A stretch of DNA of 64,000 nt. It comes from Cobetia amphilecti. GTDB taxonomy: Bacteria > Pseudomonadota > Gammaproteobacteria > Pseudomonadales > Halomonadaceae. This document shows positions 25,822 to 34,589 of this stretch, one piece after another (the first letter of the stretch is position 1; every line of letters starts with the position of its first letter). Location: assembly GCF_020217465.1 (NCBI RefSeq), contig NZ_CP084115.1, positions 2,356,001-2,420,000 on the forward strand, written 5' to 3'. Below the pieces are notes generated by a model. That model had not been told where the DNA came from, did not search any database, and saw only the letters and a program-made list of their open reading frames with translations. The translations under genes were made by a program, and so were the position numbers.

Positions 25822-26102
25822 GGCCGAAAAGCCTCCCTTTGACGCAGCTCGATTGGCTCACGATTGAGGCTTCTCACCGATGCATTCGCGTCCGTCAGGG
25901 CGGGTTGGCGCCCGGCCTGAGCAAAGTTGACGTAAAACGCAAAGTATTCGGCGTCTTCTGATCATCTCGCTGCCCTCAACTTCACGACACTGTGTTCAAC
26001 AAAGGCGCAGAGGCGATGCGACCGGGACGTGCAGGTTGACGTCTGGTGACATGGCCGCTTCGACTTACCGCAGACAAGTGTTCTGACACGTGAGGCCCGA
26101 CG

Positions 26103-27038
26103 ATGAATCGCAAGACTATCCTGACATGCGCCATCACTGGCGCGGGTGATACCGCCAGCAAGAACCCGAATGTCCCGGTGACGCCGAAGCAGATCGCCTA
26201 TGACTGCATCGCGGCCGCCAAGGCCGGTGCCAGCGTGGCCCACATTCACGTTCGTGATCCGGAGACCGGCGGCATCAGCCACTCCACCGAGCACTTCCGT
26301 GAAGTCATGGACCGTGTGCGTTCCGCCGACACCGACATCGTCATGAACATCACCGCCGGTGGCGGCGGCGACTGGATTCCGGACGTCAACGACCCGACTC
26401 GTGGTGGCCCGGGCACCGACATCCAGACCCCGGCCGAGCGTCACGCGCCGATCCAGGAACTGCTGCCGGAACTGTGCACCCTGGACTGCGGCAGCCTGAA
26501 CTTCGGCGATATGGTCTACATCAATACCGCCGACTGGCTGCGCGAGCACGCTCGTCTGGTGCAGGTCGCTGGCGTCAAGCCGGAGCTCGAGTGCTTCGAT
26601 CTGGGCCACGTCTGGTTCGCCCGTCAGCTGCAGCAGGAAGGCCTGCTCGACGACGACCTGCTGTTCCAGCTGTGCCTGGGCATTCCGTGGGGCGCGGAAG
26701 CCGACACCGAAACCATGCTGACCATGAAGAACAAGCTGCCGACCAACTCCAACTGGGCCGCCTTCGGCATCGGCCGCATGCAGATGCCGATGGTCGCACA
26801 GGCCGTGCTGCTGGGCGGTCACGCTCGCGTCGGTCTCGAAGACAACCTCTATCTGTCCAAGGGCGTGATGGCGACCAATGCCCAGCTGGTCGAGAAGTCC
26901 TCCGGCATCATCGAGAACCTGGGTTCCAGCGTGATGACCCCGGCCGAGACGCGTGAATTCCTGAAGCTGCGTGATCCGTCCACCGGCAAGACCGCTGGCG
27001 ATATCGCAGCACTCGAAACCGCTGGAGGTGTCGCATGA
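26103..27038 (+). CDS. 3-dehydrocarnitine:acetyl-CoA cleavage enzyme (BKACE / DUF849 family)
   Basis: Zinc-dependent beta-keto acid cleavage enzyme, 311 residues, TIM barrel. Zn-binding H47 and H49 (A-H-I-H-V-R-D), the N-I-T-A-G-G-G-G glycine loop and C-terminal G-L-E-D-N-L-Y with the third ligand Glu are present. BKACEs condense a beta-keto acid with acetyl-CoA to give acetoacetate and a new CoA ester. Next to carnitine dehydrogenase and a thioesterase the substrate should be 3-dehydrocarnitine and the product glycine betainyl-CoA, as described for Pseudomonas carnitine catabolism. First gene of a three-gene overlapping operon; other BKACE substrates are possible but poorly supported here. 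Confidence 0.9.
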   Translation: MNRKTILTCAITGAGDTASKNPNVPVTPKQIAYDCIAAAKAGASVAHIHVRDPETGGISHSTEHFREVMDRVRSADTDIVMNITAGGGGDWIPDVNDPTRGGPGTDIQTPAERHAPIQELLPELCTLDCGSLNFGDMVYINTADWLREHARLVQVAGVKPELECFDLGHVWFARQLQQEGLLDDDLLFQLCLGIPWGAEADTETMLTMKNKLPTNSNWAAFGIGRMQMPMVAQAVLLGGHARVGLEDNLYLSKGVMATNAQLVEKSSGIIENLGSSVMTPAETREFLKLRDPSTGKTAGDIAALETAGGVA

Positions 27039-27988
27039 GCCAGTTATCTGTCGTAGGAACCGGTGTCATCGGCAACGGCTGGATCTCCCGCGCACTGGCC
27101 AATGGCTGGGATGTGGTCGCCTTTGACCCGGCCCCAGACGCCGAAGCCCGCACCCGCGCCTTCGTCGAGAACGCCTGGCACGCACTGGAGAAGGATGGCC
27201 TGGCTGAGGGCGCGTCCGTCGATCGCCTGCGCTTCGCCGCCACGCTCGAAGAAGCCGTGGTCGGCGCCGATCTGATCCAGGAAAACGTGCCGGAGCGTCT
27301 GCCACTCAAGCAGGAAATCCTCAGCGCCATCGATGCTGCCACCGAAAAGCACGTCGTGATCGGCTCTTCCACCTCCGGCTTCAAGCCGACCGATCTGCAA
27401 CAGGACTGCAAGAAGGCCCCGGGCCGCGTCATCGTCGCGCACCCATTCAACCCGGTCTATCTGCTGCCGCTGGTCGAGCTGGTCGGTGGCGAGCACACCG
27501 CTCCTGCACTGCTGGAAGGCGCACGCGATGATTACCAGAAGCTGGCAATGCGTCCGCTGATCGTGCGTCGCGAGATCGAGGGTCACATCGCTGACCGTCT
27601 GATGGAAGCGCTGTGGCGTGAAGCGCTGCACCTGGTCAACGATGGCGTCGCCACCACCGAAGAAATCGACGCGGCTGTCGTCTATGGCTGTGGCCTGCGC
27701 TGGTCGCTGATGGGTACCTTCCTGACCTTCCACCTGGCAGGCGGCGAGCCGGGCATGCGTCACATGCTCGAACAGTTCGGCCCGGCCCTGAAACTTCCAT
27801 GGACCAAACTCGAAGCGCCGGAACTGACCGACGAGCTGATCGACAAGGTCGTGGAAGGCTGCGAATACCAGGCAGCGGGTCGCCCTGTCGCCGAGCTGGA
27901 CCGTCGTCGCGATGAATTCCTGGTCGAGCTTTTGAACCTGACGCGCAAGTACTGGCCGGAAGCCGAAGGTCTCGAGGGGCGTATCTGA
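27035..27988 (+). CDS. L-carnitine dehydrogenase
   Basis: NAD+-dependent 3-hydroxyacyl-dehydrogenase-fold enzyme, 317 residues, oxidising L-carnitine to 3-dehydrocarnitine. The Rossmann loop V-G-T-G-V-I-G-N-G-W is at the N-terminus, A-H-P-F-N-P-V-Y-L-L-P-L-V-E carries the catalytic histidine, and a helical C-terminal domain starts near residue 190. Its length fits stand-alone carnitine dehydrogenases, not the fused dehydrogenase-thioesterase form; here the thioesterase is the next gene. ATGA overlap with the cleavage-enzyme stop and GGAGG upstream. Corresponds to CdhA of Pseudomonas by context. Confidence 0.9.
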   Translation: MSQLSVVGTGVIGNGWISRALANGWDVVAFDPAPDAEARTRAFVENAWHALEKDGLAEGASVDRLRFAATLEEAVVGADLIQENVPERLPLKQEILSAIDAATEKHVVIGSSTSGFKPTDLQQDCKKAPGRVIVAHPFNPVYLLPLVELVGGEHTAPALLEGARDDYQKLAMRPLIVRREIEGHIADRLMEALWREALHLVNDGVATTEEIDAAVVYGCGLRWSLMGTFLTFHLAGGEPGMRHMLEQFGPALKLPWTKLEAPELTDELIDKVVEGCEYQAAGRPVAELDRRRDEFLVELLNLTRKYWPEAEGLEGRI

Positions 27989-28455
27989 TGGACCTGCTCG
28001 AGATCACGGTACCGCATGAGTGGGTAGACTATAACGGCCACATGAATGATGCCGAGTACGCGCGTGCCTTCTCGATGGCGGTCGAAGCCTTGATGGAGCA
28101 TGTGGGGCTGGATGCCGAGGGTCGTCGCGAACACGATCTGACCATCTACACCCTGGAGACGCATCTGTGCTACCTGGCGGAAGCGCATGAAGGCCAGGCG
28201 CTAAAGGTCAAGGTCATGCTGCTGGATCACGACCCGAAGCGTCAGCACGTGCTGTTTACCCTGACGGATATTGACGGCAGCGAGATCGCCACCAGCGAGC
28301 AGATGTTGATGGCGATGAGCATCAGTGGAGGCCGCCCGACGCCCTGCCCAGAATCGATGGCGGAGCGCATTGCCGCTCTGCCCCAGCCGGCAGGCGATGA
28401 TGACTGGCCCAAGGCGGCCGGTCGTCGTATCGCCATCCGCCACAAGACGGCCTGA
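27988..28455 (+). CDS. Hotdog-fold thioesterase, probable glycine betainyl-CoA hydrolase
   Basis: Small thioesterase of the 4HBT/hotdog type, 155 residues. The signature W-V-D-Y-N-G-H-M-N-D-A-E-Y near residues 12-24 carries the catalytic Asp (D14). It overlaps the dehydrogenase stop by one base (TGATG). In the carnitine pathway the cleavage enzyme releases glycine betainyl-CoA, and a thioesterase of this type frees glycine betaine, an osmolyte. A hairpin about 60 bases after the stop probably ends the operon. Confidence 0.85.
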   Translation: MDLLEITVPHEWVDYNGHMNDAEYARAFSMAVEALMEHVGLDAEGRREHDLTIYTLETHLCYLAEAHEGQALKVKVMLLDHDPKRQHVLFTLTDIDGSEIATSEQMLMAMSISGGRPTPCPESMAERIAALPQPAGDDDWPKAAGRRIAIRHKTA

Positions 28456-28516
28456 GACGTATGACAATTGATGTCCGCTTCGGATAACAAGTCGCTGATT
28501 TAGCGTCGAAACCCGC

Positions 28517-28545
28517 ACCCTGCCAGTCTTCTGGCGGGGTGTTAT
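28517..28545 (+). terminator. Probable terminator of carnitine operon
   Basis: Stem ACCCTGCCAG-TCTT-CTGGCGGGGT with one G-T pair, followed by GTTATTGTCTT. The weak U-tract lowers confidence. Confidence 0.55.
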
Positions 28546-28575
28546 TGTCTTGGGACACCCGCCGAGAGCCTATTC

Positions 28576-29622
28576 ATGACCATGACCCCTTCCCCCATCA
28601 CCTGTCGCGCCTTCATCGCTGACTTCGCGCGCGGCATGGATGAAATGGTAGAGATGCCGCTGGCAGACGCCCGCAAGCGCTATGAACAACTGTGCCAGCA
28701 ACTTGGCGCGCCGCTCGCCGAGGGCGTCACGACCCACGAGAATCATGTCGAAATCACCGGCCGGGCAACGCCGCTGCGCCTGCGCCACTTCATCCCGGAG
28801 GTGGCACGCAAGGCGGACGGTAATCTGCCGGCACCGGTGGTGTTTCTGCATGGAGGGGCTTGGCAGATAGGCTCGCCGGAGAGCCATCAGGGCATCGCCT
28901 CCAGCCTGGCCGCCCAGTTGGGTCGTGAGGTGGTCAGTGTTGATTATCGCCTGCTGCCCGAAGCCAACTATCAGGACGCACTGGCGGATTGCCTAGCGAC
29001 CATCAAGCACCTCTCCGCCACTGTCGAGCCAGTGGCCATCGTTGGTGACAGCGCCGGCGCACGACTGGCGATGGATGTGGCACGCCGACTCGATACCGAG
29101 ATGCCCAACATCGGCCTGCAAGGCACGCGCATGCAGAGCCTCGGCACCCATGGCGCGGAAATGGAAACGGCCCGCCATCAGGAGCATCCGGCCCCTGAGA
29201 AGCCCGTCAGCTATGTGCTGGGGCTGATCTACCCACCGATGGACCCGGTCTTCGTGTTGGCCAAGGAGAACGAGTTCGCGTTGGGCTCGGATGCGCCGCT
29301 GCTCGGCCGCGATGAAGTGGTCAGCATGTGGCTGGCCATCGCCGAGGGCGACCGCTCCGCCAGTTACTCGCCCTCGCCGGCCCATTCCCAGCAGCCGCCG
29401 GCACGCCAGATCGAAGTACTGGCCGCCGAGCATGACCCGCTGACGCAACCGCTGGAGGCAGCGGTGGATGTCTGGCGCTGGCGCGGTGCCGATGTCGGTT
29501 ATCGCAGTGCACGCGGCATGGTGCATGCGGCGCTGCATGCGCATCATGCGCTCCCCGAGATGCAGCACGCCTGGCAGGCCTTCTGTGAAGCCCTCGATCG
29601 GCGCCTGTGCGCCCTGGACTAG
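28576..29622 (+). CDS. Alpha/beta hydrolase (HSL-type esterase family)
   Basis: Serine hydrolase of 348 residues. The oxyanion motif H-G-G-A-W, the D-Y-R-L strand and the nucleophile elbow G-D-S-A-G belong to the hormone-sensitive-lipase group. Candidate triad partners are an Asp in A-A-E-H-D-P and a His in G-M-V-H-A. Directly after the nucleophile helix there is an insertion of about 30 polar residues (I-G-L-Q-G-T-R to P-A-P-E-K) before the next core strand. Weak ribosome-binding site. It follows the carnitine operon and might act on acylcarnitines or choline esters, but nothing in the sequence proves this. Confidence 0.85.
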   Translation: MTMTPSPITCRAFIADFARGMDEMVEMPLADARKRYEQLCQQLGAPLAEGVTTHENHVEITGRATPLRLRHFIPEVARKADGNLPAPVVFLHGGAWQIGSPESHQGIASSLAAQLGREVVSVDYRLLPEANYQDALADCLATIKHLSATVEPVAIVGDSAGARLAMDVARRLDTEMPNIGLQGTRMQSLGTHGAEMETARHQEHPAPEKPVSYVLGLIYPPMDPVFVLAKENEFALGSDAPLLGRDEVVSMWLAIAEGDRSASYSPSPAHSQQPPARQIEVLAAEHDPLTQPLEAAVDVWRWRGADVGYRSARGMVHAALHAHHALPEMQHAWQAFCEALDRRLCALD

Positions 29623-29639
29623 CGTAAGCCCCTCACGCC

Positions 29640-29680
29640 CGCAAACGCCCAGCCACGATAGTCGTGACTGGGCGTTTGCG
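29640..29680. terminator. Bidirectional terminator between convergent genes
   Basis: Long hairpin with 13-base arms CGCAAACGCCCAG / CTGGGCGTTTGCG and an inner CACGA/TCGTG stem. Both strands show AAA before and TTT within the arms. It lies between two convergent genes. Confidence 0.75.
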
Positions 29681-29683
29681 CAT

Positions 29684-29731
29684 CTGGTGACAGACATAGC
29701 TGGTGACCGACATAGTTGACGGCAGATATAG
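29684..29731. repeat. Three imperfect 16-base tandem repeats
   Basis: Units CTGGTGACAGACATAG, CTGGTGACCGACATAG and TTGACGGCAGATATAG follow one another after the terminator. The first two differ at one base. No function is evident. Confidence 0.7.
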
Positions 29732-29780
29732 CTGATGAATGAAAGGCCTGGAGATGACCGCTCGAGCGTCAAGCCGTCGC

Positions 29781-30695
29781 CTAAGCCTTCAGACTCGCCG
29801 GTGACATGAAGCGCAGCTCGATGGCGACCGGGCACTGACGGATGCGCTGATGCCACTCCTGCTCCAGCCGCTCCCGCGTCATGTCCGGAGACGAATCCTC
29901 CGTCAGCACGACCACGACGATCAGTCTGAAATTGGCCTCCAGAGTGCGGTCCGCCAGCAGCGCTTCGTAGAGCAGACTTTGCAGCACCGTCTGCGCTCTG
30001 GCGTAGTTCTTGAGCACCTTCACCTCGATGAAAGTGAAGGGGGCGCTTTCCCCCTCGAGCAGCGCATCGAAGCAAGCATCGGTCTCGCCGACACGCACAT
30101 GCCGCGTCATCGCGCCGCTCGCACTACCGCCGCCACCACCCGCCGTGGAGGACTCCTGCATCTGACGGAGCACCGCATCCTTCAGCCGGGTCACCTGATG
30201 GCGATGATGATCCAGATGCTCGGCACGCGATAACGGCGTCTTCTCATCGGCCCTGTCCTGCGGGCTCAACAGCTGCGCGACATCGGCATCGTCGACGGCC
30301 TGCCCGCTATCCTCAGCGGCGGTTGACTCCTGAGCCTCGGCGCCTGCTCCGCCCTGCTGCCAATCACTTTCCCCCAGCGACTCCTGCACCTCGCGAGTCA
30401 GACGCTGCTCCTGCTCGGCTGGCGACAGCGTGCGCATGAAGGAGCGATCCTTGTCGTAATCCCCCGGCGCATACAACTTGCCGTGATGATGGGTCACGAG
30501 TCGATAGAACACCGCCAGCACCAGCAGCGGAAACACCACGATGAAACCGATCAGCGGCCAACGCTCCGCCACCGTCAGCGTCTCGGCCGCCGAATTCAGC
30601 AACAGACTCGCGAAGCCATAGATCAACGAGATGAACAAGGCGATGATCCCCAGCGGGTTTCGCGCCAACTGCCTGGCATATTTCATGAACTGCAT
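29781..30695 (-). CDS. Membrane-anchored protein with PD-(D/E)XK-like C-terminal domain
   Basis: No named family recognised; 304 residues. Two hydrophobic helices (about 14-35 and 45-66) anchor the N-terminus, then a charged linker rich in Glu, Gln, Ser and Ala runs to about 190 with a glycine/serine stretch. The C-terminal 110 residues contain C-F-D-A-L-L-E-G-E-S followed by F-T-F-I-E-V-K-V-L-K. A D with a downstream E-x-K across two beta strands is the signature of restriction-endonuclease-fold domains. The later L-I-V-V-V-V-L-T strand fits that core. GGAG precedes ATG 30695. It could be a nuclease-fold protein or a non-catalytic relative. Confidence 0.7.
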   Translation of the reverse strand: MQFMKYARQLARNPLGIIALFISLIYGFASLLLNSAAETLTVAERWPLIGFIVVFPLLVLAVFYRLVTHHHGKLYAPGDYDKDRSFMRTLSPAEQEQRLTREVQESLGESDWQQGGAGAEAQESTAAEDSGQAVDDADVAQLLSPQDRADEKTPLSRAEHLDHHRHQVTRLKDAVLRQMQESSTAGGGGGSASGAMTRHVRVGETDACFDALLEGESAPFTFIEVKVLKNYARAQTVLQSLLYEALLADRTLEANFRLIVVVVLTEDSSPDMTRERLEQEWHQRIRQCPVAIELRFMSPASLKA

Positions 30696-30833
30696 ACGCG
30701 CTCCATTCCTTGGGGCTTACTGAGGGCATCTTCATGTAATGGAGGCGAGCAGCCTGATAATGCAAGAGGCCCGCCTCACCACTGCATCACGATTAACGTC
30801 AGCGTCATCACGCCGATGGCAACCAGCCAGGCC

Positions 30834-31790
30834 TCAGCGCGTCTGGCGCGGGGAATGCCCGAAGTGGTTGCGGTAGGCACGCGAGAAGCTGGAGCTGGAG
30901 GTAAAGCCGCTCGACAGCCCGATCGAGAGAATATCGAGGTCGGTTTCCTTGAGCAGATGCCGCGCCCGCTCCAGGCGCAGCCGCAGGTACCAGGCCCGCG
31001 GCGAGGTCGACAGCTCCTGCTCGAACAGGCGCTGCAACTGGCGCAGCGAGACGCGACAGCGTCTCGCCAGTTCCTCCAGCGACAAGGGGGTGTCCAAGTT
31101 CTGCTCCATCAAGGCGACCGCATCCACCAGCTGGCGCTTGTGGGTGCCGAGGCGGCGCGCCAACGTCATGCGCTGCTGGTCCGTCCGCGTGCGCATGCGG
31201 TCGTGTACCAGCTGCTCCGAGACATCCACCGCCAGCGCCGTGCCGTGCCGGCGGGCAATCACATCCAGTGCCATGTCCATCGCGGCTGCCCCACCGGCAC
31301 AGGAAAAGCGCCGCGCGCCCAGCTCGAACAGCTCATCCGAGGTACTGATGGTCGGGAAGCGCTCACGAAACGCCGGCAGGCTTTCCCAGTGCAGCGTGAC
31401 GCGCTCACCATCCAGCAGTCCTGCCGACGCCAGCAGGAAACAGCCGGTATCCAGGCCACCCAGCACACAGCCTCCGCCATCGAGACGATGCAGCCAGCCC
31501 GTCAAGGCGCGATTGAGGTGTGCCTCGGGCTCGAAACCACTGCATACCGCCAGCGAAGGCAGGGAGCGAATATCGAGAATGCTGTGGTCGGCGACCAGCG
31601 TCATGCCACTGGAAGACGTGACCGGCTGACCATCCTCACTGATGAGCAGCCAGCGAAACAGCGGCTTGCCACTGATGCGATTGGCGATGCGCAAAGGCTC
31701 CACGGCCGCGAAGAACGCCATCATCGAGAAGCGTGGCAGCAAGAGAAACCCGATGGTTTCCGGTAGCGGGCCGATGTAATCGAGTCGCAT
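30834..31790 (-). CDS. GlxA-family AraC-type regulator, probable carnitine regulator (CdhR-like)
   Basis: Transcriptional regulator of 318 residues with an N-terminal DJ-1/PfpI (GATase1-like) domain (1-200) and a C-terminal AraC helix-turn-helix pair (about 215-318; L-S-L-E-E-L-A-R-R-C-R-V-S and the conserved G-F-T-S-S-S-S-F-S-R-A-Y-R). This architecture is that of CdhR, GbdR and ArgR-type activators that control carnitine, glycine betaine and arginine catabolism in pseudomonads. Its location between the carnitine operon and the BCCT transporters supports a CdhR or GbdR role. The alternative is a regulator of betaine catabolism genes elsewhere. Confidence 0.85.
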   Translation of the reverse strand: MRLDYIGPLPETIGFLLLPRFSMMAFFAAVEPLRIANRISGKPLFRWLLISEDGQPVTSSSGMTLVADHSILDIRSLPSLAVCSGFEPEAHLNRALTGWLHRLDGGGCVLGGLDTGCFLLASAGLLDGERVTLHWESLPAFRERFPTISTSDELFELGARRFSCAGGAAAMDMALDVIARRHGTALAVDVSEQLVHDRMRTRTDQQRMTLARRLGTHKRQLVDAVALMEQNLDTPLSLEELARRCRVSLRQLQRLFEQELSTSPRAWYLRLRLERARHLLKETDLDILSIGLSSGFTSSSSFSRAYRNHFGHSPRQTR

Positions 31791-32329
31791 CGTGCAGTGG
31801 CTCCAAAGAGTGAGAAGGTGAATCCGCCCTGCCCGTCGGCTGAGCTCAAGCAGCGTCGATGACGTCGTGAGGGCAAGCGCCTGAGGTGTAGGCTCCGCTC
31901 ACGCCCCTGCACCGCCGGGATGTTATCCCGAAAGCGTCTCACAGACGGCCAACATTGTCGCTTTCAGGAAATAAGTGGTCGTATCACGTCAAGAATATCA
32001 TTGCATGATTTCTATTTCTCAGACAGCCACGACGCCCCTGCGCGATAGCCCTTGCCAATGAGTCTGCGTGACCGAATGGGCTCGCTGGCAAACGCGCTCT
32101 TGCGACACAGCCAATTCTCCAGAAGCTGTAGCCATCAAAATCAATTCCATTCATAATATATTGTAATGCTATGAGGGAGTTAGCGTCTTCTCGCGCGTCT
32201 CGACAAGCATTCACGTCTTCATCTCGTTGCCTTATCGACAACAATTTTTCGCGACAGATGAACGGTCATTCCGCCGTGACCGCGACAGGGAACGCTGGCC
32301 CTACGACCAGCTCGAACAGGAGATATTGC
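31791..32329. other. Intergenic region between CdhR-like gene and first BCCT gene
   Basis: About 540 bases, clearly more AT-rich than the genes around it, particularly 31930-32240 (for example CATAATATATTG near 32152). It must hold the divergent promoters of the regulator and the BCCT carrier. I see no convincing operator or RNA gene. Reading frames here continue the BCCT frame upstream but lack ribosome-binding sites and family similarity. Confidence 0.5.
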
Positions 32330-34132
32330 GTGACCCCACCTCAGCCTGATCCCGCCTCACCTGACATTGCCAATACCAAAAACGCCAGTAACAAAAACGC
32401 CACCTCCAACAACACCACCTCTGGCGGCAGCGCCTCGGCAGTCGTCGGTTCTCAGCGCTACCATTCACCGGACCTGAGCCTGCGCGTCGAGACCTCCGGC
32501 CCGCTCAAGGGCATGCACAAGGGCATGACCCTGACCTCCGCCGGCCTGCTGCTGCTTTTCGTTCTCGCCACCGGCCTGGCTCCCGAACTGTCCTCCAGCC
32601 TGTTCGGCGCCGCGCGCGCCTGGATCGAATCCACCTTCGGCACCTATTACCTGGTGACCATCGTCGGTCTGATCGGCCTGTGCATTGCCCTCGTCTTCTC
32701 CCCCTGGGGCAAGCTGCGCTTGGGCGCGCCGGATAGCCGCCCCGAATTCTCGCGCTTCACCTGGGTCTCGATGCTGCTCTCGGCAGGCGTCGGGATCGGC
32801 ATCCTGTTCTTCGGCGTCGCCGAACCAATGTTCTACTTCGACAACTCCGGCGGCTTCGGCTACCCCAACAATCCGCACGCTGACCTCGCCGGCCATATGG
32901 CGATGGATCACACCCGCGCCGTCGACGCTCTCAAGCAAGCCTTCTTCCACTGGGGGCTGCACGGCTGGGCGGTCTATGTCATCGTCGGCATGACGCTGGC
33001 CTACTTTGCCTATCGCCGCAATCTGCCGCTGGCACTGCGCTCCGCGCTCTATCCGCTGATCGGTGAGCGCATCTACGGCCCCATCGGCCATGCCGTCGAC
33101 ATCATGGGCGTGCTGGGCTGCGTGTTCGGTATCGCCACCTCGCTGGGGCTGGGCGTCAGTCAGATCGCCGTCGGCCTCAACCGCCTGACCGGTATCGACT
33201 CGGGTATCGGCACCCAGGTCGTGTTGATCGCGATCATCAGCGTCATCTCCATCGTCTCGGCGGTCTCCGGTGTCAAGCGGGGTATCCGCATCATTTCCGA
33301 GCTGAATGTGGGCGTGTCCGTCATCGTGGTCGGCAGCTTTCTAATCGGTGGCCCGACCCTGTGGCTGATCAGCATGTTCGGCGAGACGGTCGTCTCCTAC
33401 GTGCGTGACGTCATCCCCATGGGCCTGTGGGTCGCGAGCACACCGGTCGAGCGCGACTGGCAGGATGCCTGGACCATCTTCTACTGGGCCTGGTGGCTGG
33501 CATGGGCACCGTTCATCGGTCTGTTCATCGCGCGTATCTCCAAGGGCCGCACCCTGCGTGAATTCATCCTCGGCGTGCTGATTGCCCCGCCGCTGATCAT
33601 CTTCATCTGGCAGACCCTGTTCGGCGGCACCGCCCTGCATCAGGAACTGAACGCGGCCATGGGTCCGGGCACCGGCCAGCTGATGGGCATGATTCGCGAC
33701 TGGAATCTGCCAGAGGCGCTGTTCGCCACCGCAGATGCGCTGGTGAGCAATGGCATTCTCAGCACCGTGCTGACGTCGCTGCTGATCTTCCTGCTGATCA
33801 GCTGGTTCGTGACCAGCTCCGACTCCAGCACCCTGGTCATCACCACCATCCTGTCGATGGGCGATGAAGACCCGCTGCCGCGTCACCGCATCTTCTGGGG
33901 TGTCTGCATCGGCTCCGTCGCGGCGGTGCTGCTGATGGCAGGCGGGCTCAAGGCGCTGCAGACGGTCCTGATGGCTGCCGCCCTGCCGGTCAGTTTCGTG
34001 ATCCTCGCCATGACGCTTGGCCTGCTGGTCGCGCTGGTGGATGAATCGCGCAGCGTGATCAAATCGCGTCATCAGCCGAAGACCGGCCCGCAAGCCACGC
34101 CGCGAACGGTCAGCCAGACCAACGCGGGCTAA
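32330..34132 (+). CDS. BCCT-family transporter 1 (betaine/carnitine/choline)
   Basis: Secondary carrier for quaternary-ammonium compatible solutes, 600 residues, 12 helices plus a long hydrophilic N-terminal tail rich in Asn/Thr/Ser. The substrate and sodium segment G-V-G-I-G-I-L-F-F-G-V-A-E-P has glycine where H+-coupled BetT has Asp, suggesting Na+ coupling. The tryptophan box W-A-W-W-L-A-W-A-P-F-I-G-L-F and I-S-K-G-R-T follow. Start GTG 32330 has AGGAG 7 bases upstream; the frame opens as far as 32171 without a usable site. A strong terminator follows. Substrate is probably carnitine or glycine betaine given the neighbouring catabolic genes. Confidence 0.92.
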   Translation: MTPPQPDPASPDIANTKNASNKNATSNNTTSGGSASAVVGSQRYHSPDLSLRVETSGPLKGMHKGMTLTSAGLLLLFVLATGLAPELSSSLFGAARAWIESTFGTYYLVTIVGLIGLCIALVFSPWGKLRLGAPDSRPEFSRFTWVSMLLSAGVGIGILFFGVAEPMFYFDNSGGFGYPNNPHADLAGHMAMDHTRAVDALKQAFFHWGLHGWAVYVIVGMTLAYFAYRRNLPLALRSALYPLIGERIYGPIGHAVDIMGVLGCVFGIATSLGLGVSQIAVGLNRLTGIDSGIGTQVVLIAIISVISIVSAVSGVKRGIRIISELNVGVSVIVVGSFLIGGPTLWLISMFGETVVSYVRDVIPMGLWVASTPVERDWQDAWTIFYWAWWLAWAPFIGLFIARISKGRTLREFILGVLIAPPLIIFIWQTLFGGTALHQELNAAMGPGTGQLMGMIRDWNLPEALFATADALVSNGILSTVLTSLLIFLLISWFVTSSDSSTLVITTILSMGDEDPLPRHRIFWGVCIGSVAAVLLMAGGLKALQTVLMAAALPVSFVILAMTLGLLVALVDESRSVIKSRHQPKTGPQATPRTVSQTNAG

Positions 34133-34589
34133 GGACTGCAGAAGAGTCACACTCTTTGGTAGTGATTTGTCATCATCAAGTCACCAATGCCCGCTCAGGC
34201 CAACACCTGAGCGGGCATTGTCATTTTTGGCATCTTTTGCATGCCCTTGACGTCGTTTTATGACAAATAGTCGTCGCTTTTCTTCAACGCCCACACACCG
34301 CACCTGACTAGTCTGGAAGGCGCAACTATCGGCCTGATAGCCGGTTGCGTTGCTGACAGGACACTGACAGCAAAGGTGCCCAGCTAGTTACGCATGACAC
34401 TCTTGGCACTCTCGAGATTGGCCATCCCCGGCATTGGCCTGATCGAGAACACCACCCCCTACTTTCGCCACTGGCCTTATCCGTATCGATCCCGCTCTCA
34501 AGGCATTCAGGCCGCAGCAGGAGCGACAGCTCAAACAGCAATTAGAACGACAGCTCACACAACAACTACAACAATTCAGGAGTCTTCTC
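34133..34589. other. Intergenic region between BCCT 1 and BCCT 2
   Basis: It contains the terminator of the first carrier gene and, beyond it, about 370 bases with AT-rich stretches around 34235-34300 that should hold the promoter of the second carrier. No gene or known RNA element is seen. Confidence 0.5.
34186..34228 (+). terminator. Rho-independent terminator of BCCT 1
   Basis: Perfect 14-base stem AATGCCCGCTCAGG / CCTGAGCGGGCATT with a six-base loop, followed by GTCATTTTT. Confidence 0.9.

Noticed and set aside
32171-32329. Upstream extension of BCCT 1
   Set aside because: The extension has no ribosome-binding site and an odd Cys/Arg/Ser-rich sequence; AGGAG lies correctly before GTG 32330.
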